Of a stretch of DNA of 64,000 nucleotides, positions 54,186-63,023 are shown piece by piece. The stretch spans positions 3,224,001 through 3,288,000 of the forward strand of contig OZ241878.1 in the NCBI GenBank assembly GCA_965203365.1, read 5' to 3'. Under the pieces are notes generated by a model. The model saw nothing but the letters and a program-made list of their open reading frames with translations. It was not told the origin of the DNA and made no database searches. The first letter of the stretch is position 1, and each line of letters opens with the position of its first letter. The translations under genes and the position numbers were made by a program. This DNA comes from VYFG01 sp965203365. GTDB taxonomy: Bacteria; Pseudomonadota; Gammaproteobacteria; Arenicellales; Poriferihabitantaceae.

Positions 54186-55542
54186 TCGTATTTTCGCGCG
54201 TCGATCCCACCACCTGCTCGCCCCCGACGATGTCGTTGTGCTCGGTAACCGAGTGATGGCCGGTTTCTTCACCGGACTCCCAATCCTCTATGGCGTGTTG
54301 TTGGATGCTTTCGAAAGCAGCACTGGAAGGGTGCATGGCCGCCGGGGTGACGGACAGTCTCGGTCCCTTTTGAATGGCTCTTCTGCGAGTCATCCGATAA
54401 CCGCCGAACAGGGCGGTGAACAGGTGTGCGATGCCCATGCACCAGAAAAACCAGACGTTGCCGAACCCGTCCATCATAGCCGCCACCAGCAAGGGGCCAA
54501 CCACGGCCCCGAGTCCGCCGACCAGCACCAGGGTGCCGCTCGCCGCAATCATCTGGGGGGGATCAAGGTGGTCGTTGATGTAAGCGATGCACACGGAATA
54601 CAGAGGCAGAGCGAGCCCGCAAAAGCCCCCGACTGACAGCAGAAGGAGCAGGGTCTCCCCCCGGGAAAGGGGAATGCAGGCGATGGCGGACAATCCGGCC
54701 AACCCTGTGGTGACAGTCAACACCTTGCGCCGGTCAAATCGGTCGGAAAGGGCCCCGATGGGCCACTGGAAAAGAATTGTGCCGACGACCGCCGCGGTCA
54801 TAAACCAGGAAATCTCTGCAACCGACAGGCCCGATCGTTGGGCATAGACCGGCCCCAAGGCAAAAAATGTGGCGGTGACCAGACCGACCATGAACATCCC
54901 CAACAGGCCCAGGGGGGAAATCCGGTACAACTCGAGCATCTGGATATTCACCGACTCCTCGTGTCGGGGGGGTTGCGTAGCGGAGAGCAGCAACGGCACG
55001 ACGGCGATAGAGATCAGGATGGAGGTGAGCAAGTAAAGCGGGTAATCCCGCGGGTCGGCCAGATTGAGCAGGAGTTGGCCCAGACCGACGCCAAGGTAGG
55101 TGACGACCATATAGAGGGACAGCAGTTTGCCCCGCGTCTGGTTGGTGGCACGATCATTGAGCCAGCTTTCGGCCACGACATACAATCCGGCAAAGCAAAA
55201 CCCGCTGATCAGCCGTAAAAGAACCCATATCCAGACTTGGATGAACATCGCATGCACCAGGATCACGGCCGAGGCGACCGCGGCCAATGCGGCAAAGACC
55301 CGCACATGGCCCACCTGCATCATGATTCTGGGCACCAGGATGGATCCCGATAGGAAACCGACATAAAACGAGGACATGACCAGACCCGTAATCGTCGCAC
55401 TGAACCCCTCTTGATCCGCCCGCACGGCCAGCAGCGTGGTCTGGAGACCATCACCCAGCATCAGTATGCCGAAGCCGAGCAGCAGAGCCCAAGTCGCTCG
55501 CAGAACGACAGTGAGATGAGATATGTGGGTGGGGGGACTCAT
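54160..55542 (-). CDS. MFS transporter, YcaD-like
   Basis: A 460-residue inner-membrane secondary transporter with twelve predicted helices. It starts MSPPTHISHLTVVLRATWALLLGFGILMLGDGLQTTLL, has SFYVGFLSGSILVPRIM and WLNDRATNQTRGKLLSLY in the central loops, and GALSDRFDRRKVLTVTTG, the MFS A-type loop, after helix 8. A soluble tail of about 70 residues follows. The open frame runs another 102 codons upstream, but that part is not membrane-like, so ATG 55542 is preferred. The substrate is unknown. It converges on the ABC operon with a 26-base overlap. Confidence 0.88.
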   Translation of the reverse strand: MSPPTHISHLTVVLRATWALLLGFGILMLGDGLQTTLLAVRADQEGFSATITGLVMSSFYVGFLSGSILVPRIMMQVGHVRVFAALAAVASAVILVHAMFIQVWIWVLLRLISGFCFAGLYVVAESWLNDRATNQTRGKLLSLYMVVTYLGVGLGQLLLNLADPRDYPLYLLTSILISIAVVPLLLSATQPPRHEESVNIQMLELYRISPLGLLGMFMVGLVTATFFALGPVYAQRSGLSVAEISWFMTAAVVGTILFQWPIGALSDRFDRRKVLTVTTGLAGLSAIACIPLSRGETLLLLLSVGGFCGLALPLYSVCIAYINDHLDPPQMIAASGTLVLVGGLGAVVGPLLVAAMMDGFGNVWFFWCMGIAHLFTALFGGYRMTRRRAIQKGPRLSVTPAAMHPSSAAFESIQQHAIEDWESGEETGHHSVTEHNDIVGGEQVVGSTRENTTTSGRSDS

Positions 55543-56133
55543 CTTGGCATGGTAGACAGTCAGGTGGGCGGATTGGCAGGGCGGTGGCCCGGTCATTCGG
55601 CCGACAAGCGGCCCCACAGACGACTCCCGATGGGTAGTGCTCCGGATGAATTCTTTTTTCCGCAAAGGATCTTTTGCGGTAACATTCGGGATAGGGAGGG
55701 CATTGGGAGTGTTTGCGGGTTCCGTTGAGTATAGTGTACCCACCGAACATGTAGTCAGCGACAACATCATGAAGTGACTATCAGGAATGTGGCATGAGAA
55801 AAAGGGGCCGACAAGAGATTCGAATGTGGTGGTGCTGGCCTGGATCAAATCCCCACATCGTGTGGCGGGTCAGCCAGGCAAGGTCTTGCGTTGTATTCAA
55901 AAACGATCACGCGATTATTCGCGTACCATCCCTTTCACCGGCAAGCTCTCAGGGTTTGGAGGGGGTGATGGACGCTGGCGTCTCGTGACCGTCTACCCCC
56001 GTCTTGGCGGGCCCTGTGGGGTGGTTCGTGTGGGCACCCGCGAAATCGGAAATCTACCGATCGGTATTCTACTGGTCGTGGTGGACCCCGGAGGCGAGGA
56101 GATGGTCTTGGCCATCCTGTCGACCCGAAAAGG
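55543..56133. other. Divergent region, MFS / sulfatase
   Basis: About 590 bases containing the promoters of both flanking genes. Plus-strand frames (for example 55787-56161, reading VVRVGTREIGNLPIGILLVVVDPGG) run into the sulfatase start but have no known family. They may be a small unrecognised gene or chance. Confidence 0.35.
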
Positions 56134-57696
56134 GTGTCTGGAAACACCGGTCCATCGGTGAAGAATCAGCCGAATTTTCTGGTGGTGTGCACCGATCAGC
56201 AAAGATCGGACAGTCTGGGTTGTGCGGGCAATCGACAGGCAAGTACGCCCCACCTCGATCGAATTGCCACAAATGGGGTTCGCTTTTGTCGGCATAATAC
56301 GCCCATGCAGATATGCTCACCCAGCCGAGCGACCCTGTTGACTGGTCTTTATCCGCGTCATCACCGCCTGATCAAGAATGGAATGGCGTTACCGGTGGAT
56401 GTGCCGGTGGTGACGGACACGCTGGTGTCAGCCGGGTATCGTACGCATGGTGTGGGAAAGCAGCACCTCCAACCTCTGTTGGCGCCAGCAGATTATCGCA
56501 TGCCTGACTCCAGGGCATTCTGGGATCTTCCGGAATCCCGTCACTGGACGGGCCCGTATTATGGCTATCAGACGCTGGACCTTTTGCTGGGCGAGTCCGA
56601 TACCGCGCAACTCGCCGGCCATTATGCCAACTGGCTGCGGGCGCGTCACCCGGACTCGGTGTCGCTGTTGTTGCCGGAAAACGCCCCGGAACCCCCTCCG
56701 TTGGATCTGGATGAGATTTGGCGGTCTGCCCTGCCCGTGGAGCATCACTACAACACCTGGATCACGGATCGGGCCATTGCCTTCATGGAGAAAATGGTTG
56801 GGGCATCCAATCCTTTTTTCCTCTTTGTTTCTTATCCGGATCCGCACCATCCATTTGACCCGCCAGCGGCCTATGCTGACCGGTTTGACCCGGCCGCTAT
56901 GCCGATTCCCCGGGCATCCGAGGAAGAGCGCCGCGGACAGTTACCCTATCTGGGCGAACTCCATCCCGTGGGCCAGGGCTTCAGGACGCTCTACTGGTCA
57001 GGGCGAACGGATCTGGAATGTGGATCCATGATCACGACGGATCTGATCAGCGACGAGTCCTTGCAACTGGCTGTTGCGTATACTCATGCCCAGATTCGGA
57101 TGATTGATGATCAGGTCGGTCGGTTGATGGGATATCTCGCCAAGACTAGCATGGCTGACAATACGGTAGTGGTGTTCACTTCGGATCACGGAGAGTTGCT
57201 GGGGGACCACGGTCTGCTGCACAAAGGTCCGCCGCCGTACCGGCAGCTCACCGAGGTGTCCTGTCTTATGCAGGGTCCCGGCATTCCGTCCGGACGGACT
57301 GTCAACGCCATGACCAGCCATATCGACTTGGCCCCCACCTGGCTGGATCTTGCTGGGATTCAGGAGCATATCCATGCCTTTGATGGAAGCAGCATGATGC
57401 CACTGCTTGCCGATGCGGGGGGAACGATCCGGGCCTACGATTTCGGAGAATATCACCCGACGGTCCGGCTGGACCTGTACAACCAGACCCTCCGCACTGC
57501 TGGGTGGCGTTTGACACTGTACCCGGATCATCCCGATTGGGGAGAACTGTTCCATTTGTCAGAGGACCCCGCTGAATGCCATAACCGCTACGATGACCGT
57601 GATACGACATTGATCAAGGAGGCCTTGTGCGGGGTGCTGAAGGAGCGGTTTCCTGCTTGCCCCAACGTGGACAACAAGTGGTTATGCAAGTGGTAG
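56134..57696 (+). CDS. Sulfatase / alkaline-phosphatase superfamily hydrolase
   Basis: About 520 residues of the type I sulfatase family, which hydrolyses sulfate or phosphonate esters with a formylglycine made from Cys or Ser. The activation signature is CSPSRATLLTGLYP with Cys61, so an anaerobic or FGE-type maturase is needed; none is in the window. Other motifs: VVCTDQQRSDSLGC (first metal site), GKQHLQP, VVVFTSDHGELLGDHGLLHKG (Asp-His metal pair) and DLAPTWLDLAG. No signal peptide is evident, so it may be cytoplasmic. The frame starts at GTG 56134; GTG 56158 (VKNQPNFLVVCTDQQ) gives a more typical N-terminus. Substrate unknown. Confidence 0.9.
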   Translation: MSGNTGPSVKNQPNFLVVCTDQQRSDSLGCAGNRQASTPHLDRIATNGVRFCRHNTPMQICSPSRATLLTGLYPRHHRLIKNGMALPVDVPVVTDTLVSAGYRTHGVGKQHLQPLLAPADYRMPDSRAFWDLPESRHWTGPYYGYQTLDLLLGESDTAQLAGHYANWLRARHPDSVSLLLPENAPEPPPLDLDEIWRSALPVEHHYNTWITDRAIAFMEKMVGASNPFFLFVSYPDPHHPFDPPAAYADRFDPAAMPIPRASEEERRGQLPYLGELHPVGQGFRTLYWSGRTDLECGSMITTDLISDESLQLAVAYTHAQIRMIDDQVGRLMGYLAKTSMADNTVVVFTSDHGELLGDHGLLHKGPPPYRQLTEVSCLMQGPGIPSGRTVNAMTSHIDLAPTWLDLAGIQEHIHAFDGSSMMPLLADAGGTIRAYDFGEYHPTVRLDLYNQTLRTAGWRLTLYPDHPDWGELFHLSEDPAECHNRYDDRDTTLIKEALCGVLKERFPACPNVDNKWLCKW

Positions 57697-57717
57697 CCGG
57701 GGCCTACCGATGACCTG

Positions 57718-58635
57718 TCAGAAGCCGCTTTCCCTAGCCCGGACGATGGCCGAGACCACCTCATTGTATGGGGCCATCATCCCTTCTTCCTTGGCGACGA
57801 TGGGGACGATGCCGTTGATGGCATCAATTTCCGACCGGCGATGTTCAAGGTGGTCCAGCAGCATGGAAGGCCGTGCCTCTGGCATATGGCGTCCAAACGC
57901 CAGCACATAATCGTCGACAAGATCAAACTCGAGTCGGATGCCTTTTTTTCGTGCAACGGCATCGGCTTCTCGTGCACAGCCCAGCGACACCGACCAGGAA
58001 TCGGGGTCAGACATCATTTCACCGATAGTGCGGTTGAATACGGTACAGGGGGCGCTGAAGGCCACGTTGCAAATGAACTTTTCCCAGATGAGCTGATGAA
58101 TGTCCGCGTAGGCTCGGACATTGAATCCGGCCTCACGCCACAGTGCGGCCACATGCTCTACCCGGTCCGTAATGCCGCCATCCATCTCGCCGATACGGAT
58201 TAGTTGCATACCATTGTGGTGGACATGTCCCGGTCCTTTCAGCGAGGCACCGAACCCCCCGGCCACACCGAGTAATATATTGGCGTTTGGGAGGGCGGTA
58301 CGAATCCGCTTCATCGCACCGAGCCCGTTCTGGATGGTCAGTATCAGGCTCTTTGGGCCGATCACGTTCACGGCCATCTGGGCGGCATGAGATACTCCGC
58401 CCGCCTTGGTCGCAATGATCACCAAGTCACAGATACCGATGTCATCGGTGACAGTGTGCGCCTTGACTGTGACGGTCCGGTCACCACTCGCCCCTTCGAT
58501 TCGCAGGCCATGGGTTCGGATAGCATCGATGTGTTCCTGCCAGAGGTCGACCACATGAACTTCATTGCCAGCATCGACCAGCAGGCCGGCATAAATCGAC
58601 CCCATGGCTCCGGTTCCGATAATCGCGATTTTCAT
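57718..58635 (-). CDS. 2-dehydropantoate 2-reductase family protein
   Basis: A 305-residue NADPH-dependent ketopantoate reductase homologue (ApbA/PanE fold). The Rossmann start IAIIGTGAMGSIYAGLL is clear. IIATKAGG and TIQNGLGA follow, then the helical C-terminal domain with the catalytic Lys in LIWEKFICNVAFSAPC and the Glu in HRRSEIDAINGIV. Whether it is true PanE in pantothenate synthesis or another 2-ketoacid reductase is not certain; relatives of this length are common outside the pathway. It converges on the sulfatase, with 21 bases between stops. Confidence 0.88.
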   Translation of the reverse strand: MKIAIIGTGAMGSIYAGLLVDAGNEVHVVDLWQEHIDAIRTHGLRIEGASGDRTVTVKAHTVTDDIGICDLVIIATKAGGVSHAAQMAVNVIGPKSLILTIQNGLGAMKRIRTALPNANILLGVAGGFGASLKGPGHVHHNGMQLIRIGEMDGGITDRVEHVAALWREAGFNVRAYADIHQLIWEKFICNVAFSAPCTVFNRTIGEMMSDPDSWSVSLGCAREADAVARKKGIRLEFDLVDDYVLAFGRHMPEARPSMLLDHLEHRRSEIDAINGIVPIVAKEEGMMAPYNEVVSAIVRARESGF

Positions 58636-59144
58636 GGGGCGGGCATCAGGGCTGATGGTTCGAATTGGTTCTGGTCATAGTTGCAGTGATGGCTGGTCGG
58701 TTCATCCACCCGGTTGGCACATGTCATCCTTCACCTTCGACGTTGACTCGCATCAAACCTGATCACAGTAGCTTTTCGAACCTGCCATGTCTCGATTGCT
58801 TCTGGAAGATGATGAATGAAATCGACGCGACGGGCCTGACATCACACAGGCCACGCGGTCAGCATGACCAGCTTCGGCCAAGTATGGCAGGCCAGCGGAG
58901 CAAACCCAAGTGATCTTTCCTATACGGGTAGATGGTATGTTACCAAAGCCCTTACCCTGGAGGAGTCTCATGACCATGGTGCATGCATTGAATATGGGCA
59001 GGGGATGGCAGTGAGAATGGGTTGTCCCAGATAATCAACAAGTACAAACAGGCAAATTCCTGTCGCGAAATCGGCAGGTCGACAGTTGGTGGTTGGGTCC
59101 CGATTGCAGTGAAATTTGCGAACCGCCATTCAAGGGGATTCGTG
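58636..59144. other. Gap upstream of the PhyH gene
   Basis: Divergent interval of about 500 bases. No gene is supported. The long frame in front of PhyH (from 59022) lacks family resemblance and is treated as leader. Confidence 0.35.
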
Positions 59145-59975
59145 ATGCTGTTAAGTGAGATGGATGCGGCCATGATCCGAAGCCGTTACGCCACAGATGG
59201 CTTTTATTTTCCGATTCCGGTACTGGACCAGGAGGAATTGGTGCGCTACCGGGGGGACCTGGAACGGGCTTGGGAGCAGGGTCAGGCGTTGAAGTTGGGC
59301 AACAAGGGACAACTCAACTTTCCCCATGTGGTCTTTCCCTTCGCCAATGAGATCGTACGACATCCGAGAGTGCTGGATGCGGTCGAGTCGGTCATCGGTC
59401 CGGATATTCTGGTCTGGGGTGGGACATTTTTCTTCAAGCCGCCGCACAGTGGCGGGTTTGTCAGTTGGCATCAGGACATGACCTATTGGGGGCTGTCCGA
59501 TCCTGCGGCTCTGGTCAGTGTCTGGATTGCGCTGGCGGATGTGGACCAGGAAAACGGGTGCATGCGTTTCATTCCAGGCAGCCATCAAGGGGGGCTCTTG
59601 GACCATGAAGACACCTGGTCCCAAGACAATATCCTGACACGAGGGCAGAGCGTACCGGTCGACGAACAGACGAGCGAGCTGGTCTATGTGGAGTTGCAGG
59701 CAGGCGAGATGTCACTGCACCATGGTCATTTACTCCACTCCTCCGCACCGAATCATTCTCCACGTTGGAGACTGGGTTTCAATATCAATTTTATTACACC
59801 AGGAAATCGGCAATTGGTGGCTCCGAAGGACTTCGCGATGCAGGTGCGGGGGGATGACCGGTTCGGGCATTTCGAGCCGATCGACCCACCATCCAGCGAA
59901 CTCGACGAAGCGTCTCTTGGTTGGCACCGACGCATCCTCGCAGCTCAAAATGACGCCCTCTATGATGGGGTGTAG
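59145..59975 (+). CDS. Phytanoyl-CoA dioxygenase (PhyH) family protein
   Basis: A 276-residue Fe(II)/2-oxoglutarate-dependent oxygenase. The metal motif HxD is in SWHQDMTYWGL, and the distal His and 2-oxoglutarate Arg are in HHGHLLHSSAPNHSPRWRLGF. NGCMRFIPGSHQGG is the usual PhyH loop. ATG 59145 (MLLSEMDAAMIRSRYATDGF) is chosen by homology; no strong ribosome binding site is seen. The physiological substrate is unknown; bacterial members act on many small molecules. It converges on the pair of unknown genes. Confidence 0.9.
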   Translation: MLLSEMDAAMIRSRYATDGFYFPIPVLDQEELVRYRGDLERAWEQGQALKLGNKGQLNFPHVVFPFANEIVRHPRVLDAVESVIGPDILVWGGTFFFKPPHSGGFVSWHQDMTYWGLSDPAALVSVWIALADVDQENGCMRFIPGSHQGGLLDHEDTWSQDNILTRGQSVPVDEQTSELVYVELQAGEMSLHHGHLLHSSAPNHSPRWRLGFNINFITPGNRQLVAPKDFAMQVRGDDRFGHFEPIDPPSSELDEASLGWHRRILAAQNDALYDGV

Positions 59976-60009
59976 AACTCTCATGTTGCGGGTGGGTTGA
60001 CAGCGTCAG

Positions 60010-60678
60010 CTATCCGGCTGGAGCCCGCTCAATACGTGCGATCTTGTCCTGCAGGCTCAGGCGGTAGAAATCCCTGAGTTCATTTTCCAGCCCCCCCGGA
60101 TTGGTGCCAAGGGGTTGCAGGTAGTGGATGTTCAAGTGCAGACAGTACCGGGCGGCATAGTGATTGGCTTCCTCATAGCGATGACGTTCATGGGCGGCCA
60201 GACATTCGTCGAACCGTACCTGCTGGAATAGTCTTTGATGCAGAACCGAGGGGATGACCTCTCGTCTTTGCTGACCGAGCAGGTGGATGCTGCACACAAA
60301 CTTGTCCACTTCCGCTTGCAGTTCCAGTTCAAGATGGCTGGTAGGACGTGATTTTTGTGCCCGCCAGACCAAATGAACAAAGTGACTCACCCCCTCCAGC
60401 ATGATACAGAAATCTGCCAGATTACCGTCATGCAAGTTGTCCTCGGGATCGTCCTGGACTAACCGTCGTAGCAGGTCCTCATCCAGGAACAGTGCCAGAT
60501 CGAGTCCATTTTCCTGCTCTCGGACCAGCAGTTTTTCCTCCACATCCCGGGCTTTGGCGGATCCTTCCAAACGCTTGACCAGTTCCCGGTCGGTGATCAG
60601 GAAGTCGTCTACGTCATGATATGTGTCAATGTCATAGGTCCGCTCCAGACGATCCTGGAGGGTGCGCAGTTTGATCAC
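60010..60678 (-). CDS. Conserved hypothetical protein (second of a pair)
   Basis: A 222-residue soluble, charged, mostly helical protein. It starts at GTG 60678 (VIKLRTLQDRLERTYDIDTYHDVDDFLI), only a few bases after the preceding stop. The longer frame from 60837 overlaps the upstream gene and is rejected. No membrane segment, signal or known catalytic motif is visible. The His-rich middle (DFCIMLEGVSHFVHLVW) is notable. Clearly coding by context and codon structure, but no family is recognised. Confidence 0.75.
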   Translation of the reverse strand: MIKLRTLQDRLERTYDIDTYHDVDDFLITDRELVKRLEGSAKARDVEEKLLVREQENGLDLALFLDEDLLRRLVQDDPEDNLHDGNLADFCIMLEGVSHFVHLVWRAQKSRPTSHLELELQAEVDKFVCSIHLLGQQRREVIPSVLHQRLFQQVRFDECLAAHERHRYEEANHYAARYCLHLNIHYLQPLGTNPGGLENELRDFYRLSLQDKIARIERAPAG

Positions 60679-60682
60679 GCCT

Positions 60683-61312
60683 TCAGTGCTTCTGGGTGGT
60701 CGTGGTACTGTGTATGGGATGAATGCCCGCCCGTTGCAGCTGCCGTTCGGCCCGCTTGCTGCCGGTTCTTTGCCAGACTTCGTAGAGTCGCATGATGTCA
60801 TTGCCGTTGCGAAGACCTGTCTGGTCGCCGACTTCATTCAGGACCTCCACAAACTGGGTGAATTTCGTGGCGAGTTCGCTGAACAGCCCGCAATAGGCCT
60901 GCCAGCGAATCAATTGTCGACTCGTACTGGACAGGTATCCATAGGCATTTCCCCCCATGGCGATGTAGTAATCCACATCAACCAGCTTGCGGTCCAGACT
61001 ATTCGTAAAGATCCCCGCGATGAACAGGGCCACATCCCCCAGTCGCTTGAGGGCGTGATTGCGCAAATCTGCGGTTGGAGCTTCCAGTGCTTCTCCATAG
61101 AGCAATGCCAAGGGCTGAATCATCGGGCCGTCCGGGGTGGAATCAAACAGGGCGTCACTGCTGGCAAACGTGCTGAGCAGATGGATCAGGTAACAGACGG
61201 ATTCCGTACTCGCATTCAGTTGCTGACTTTCCACAGCGTCATTGACAAGACCCTGAAAAAAGCTCTCGACACTGGTTTCGATAGTCAGCGAGTGGTTGGC
61301 ATGGTCCACCAT
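60683..61312 (-). CDS. Conserved hypothetical protein (first of a pair)
   Basis: A 209-residue soluble helical protein. ATG 61312 (MVDHANHSLTIETSVESFFQGLV) has GGGGGA about five bases upstream and is preferred over the ATG 141 bases earlier. Features include VCYLIHLLSTFASSDALFD and HALKRLGDVALFIAGIFTNSLDRKLVDVDYYIAMGGNAYGYLS. No catalytic motif, signal or membrane segment is convincing. It is coupled to the next gene (four bases), so the two products probably work together. The function is unknown. Confidence 0.72.
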   Translation of the reverse strand: MVDHANHSLTIETSVESFFQGLVNDAVESQQLNASTESVCYLIHLLSTFASSDALFDSTPDGPMIQPLALLYGEALEAPTADLRNHALKRLGDVALFIAGIFTNSLDRKLVDVDYYIAMGGNAYGYLSSTSRQLIRWQAYCGLFSELATKFTQFVEVLNEVGDQTGLRNGNDIMRLYEVWQRTGSKRAERQLQRAGIHPIHSTTTTQKH

Positions 61313-61812
61313 GTGATCCCCCGATTGATTGTGAATGATCCCAATATAGAACGCCTGACAAGATTTGTGAAACCAGCACTCTACCCCGGTGGCTGCCAAA
61401 TCATGGTGGTTGAGCGCAAACAGGAAGTGAAATAAACTCGTGTTATGCGTCACGATTTGTACTTGGATGGTCTCATTTCACTCCCAGCCTGGTCGGAAAT
61501 TGACTGCAAGAAAGTTTTTTCAAGATTAGGCTGGCCTAGAGAGCTGTCGAATATGCAGTTGCTCGGGGAGCAACATGGGACGGTCTGTCGGGTTGCAAAA
61601 AATGAATGGCCCTGCTCACCCGACCTCGAAGGACATCTTCGGCCCGTGCGTGAATCGGGGTGGCCCACCATCCCGACTGAAACAACACCCGCGACTCCAA
61701 AGGAAATATTCGCCACTGGTGATGCGGACATAAGAATCGCATCCGAAAAGAAGGCAATCCATCTTCGGTCCATCAGGAGTATGCGAGAAAACCTGCCTTT
61801 ATCCACAGAGGT
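61313..61812. other. Gap, divergent promoter region
   Basis: About 500 bases between the unknown pair and the monooxygenase. A plus-strand frame of 123 codons (61445-61816) overlaps the next start by four bases but shows no family. It probably holds regulatory DNA for the gentisate-pathway genes. Confidence 0.35.
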
Positions 61813-62997
61813 ATGAAAGATCTCCATGTGATCATCGCAGGAGGTGGGATTGGTGGATTGTCTGCCGCGTTGTCCTTGGCGAAACACGGCATTGCCTCGA
61901 CGGTCCTGGAGCAGTCGTCGCAGTTCGGAGAGATCGGGGCCGGTATCCAGATCGCTCCGAATGCCTTCCATTGTTTCGACTACCTGGGCATCGGGGATGC
62001 GGTCCGGCAGGTCGGGGTCTATATTGATCGACTGCAATTCATGAATGCCAGGACTGGCCAGGCGATTTGTCATATCCCACTGGATGGGCATTTCCAGGAA
62101 CGGTTCGGTAATCCCTATGCAGTTGTGCATCGCGCCGACCTGCATGGTGTGTTGCTGAAAACGTGCGAGGCCAATGACTTGGTTACCCTCAGAACGTGTT
62201 CTCGGGTGACAGGTTTCGAGCAGGTCAGTCGGGTGGTCCGTGTCTTGGTCGCAGAGGGGAACAGTGTGGAAGGGGATGTGCTGATTGGTGCCGATGGTCT
62301 ACGCTCACTGGTTCGGGAGCAGATGGTGGGGGACGGAGAGCCCAGGGTTTCAGGACATGCGACCTATCGGTCAGTGATTGTGGCAGACCGCATGCCGGAC
62401 GATCTGAAATGGAATGCGGCCACACTGTGGGCGGGTCCTTCATGCCACATGGTGCATTACCCGCTCAAAGGTGGGAAAGTTTTCAATCTCGTGGTGACCT
62501 ATCATCGTGACATGCAGGAAGCCATTGCCGGGAAACCAGTGGACCATGCAGAGGTACGGGAAGGATTCGAGGAGGTTCATCCCCAAGTCCGCCAATTGAT
62601 CGAAAGTGGTGATAACTGGAAACTGTGGGTGCTGTGTGATCGAGATCCCATCTTGAACTGGGTGGACGGTCGGGTGGCCCTTCTTGGGGATGCCGCCCAC
62701 CCGATGTTGCAGTACTTTGCGCAAGGAGCCTGTATGGCAATGGAAGATGGCGTATGCCTCGGACATATGATGCAGACATATGAAACACCGGAAGACGCCC
62801 TCTTGGCCTATTGTCGTCAACGTGTGGTCAGAACAGCCCGGGTCCAATTGGGGGCCCGCCTCATTGGTGACTACATCTACCACCCATCTGGCGCTGCCGC
62901 CGAGGTCAGGGACCATGTCATGGGCAGCAAGACTCCTGATCAGTGGTACGATGACCTGCAATGGTTGTATGGTGGTAACGGGTTGGAGGCCGAGTAG
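61813..62997 (+). CDS. FAD-dependent aromatic-ring monooxygenase, 3-hydroxybenzoate 6-hydroxylase type
   Basis: A 394-residue group A flavin hydroxylase. FAD motifs in order: VIIAGGGIGGLSAALSLAKHG (GxGxxG), the DVLIGADGLRSLVRE DG motif and GRVALLGDAAHPMLQYFAQGACMAMEDG (GD motif). The sequence resembles salicylate and 3-hydroxybenzoate hydroxylases. Because the next gene encodes gentisate 1,2-dioxygenase, hydroxylation of 3-hydroxybenzoate (or salicylate) to gentisate is the likely reaction, using NAD(P)H and O2. The start is 27 bases before the visible FAD motif. It is the first gene of a plus-strand operon. Confidence 0.9.
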   Translation: MKDLHVIIAGGGIGGLSAALSLAKHGIASTVLEQSSQFGEIGAGIQIAPNAFHCFDYLGIGDAVRQVGVYIDRLQFMNARTGQAICHIPLDGHFQERFGNPYAVVHRADLHGVLLKTCEANDLVTLRTCSRVTGFEQVSRVVRVLVAEGNSVEGDVLIGADGLRSLVREQMVGDGEPRVSGHATYRSVIVADRMPDDLKWNAATLWAGPSCHMVHYPLKGGKVFNLVVTYHRDMQEAIAGKPVDHAEVREGFEEVHPQVRQLIESGDNWKLWVLCDRDPILNWVDGRVALLGDAAHPMLQYFAQGACMAMEDGVCLGHMMQTYETPEDALLAYCRQRVVRTARVQLGARLIGDYIYHPSGAAAEVRDHVMGSKTPDQWYDDLQWLYGGNGLEAE

Positions 62998-63023
62998 AGT
63001 GATTCTGTTGGAGGAAGAGAAAG

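Noticed and set aside
55787..56161. Small plus-strand ORF before the sulfatase
   Set aside because: No ribosome binding site or family, and it overlaps the sulfatase start. Kept only as a note in the gap entry.
57302..57610. Minus-strand frames inside the sulfatase gene
   Set aside because: Antisense shadows of a gene with strong family motifs.
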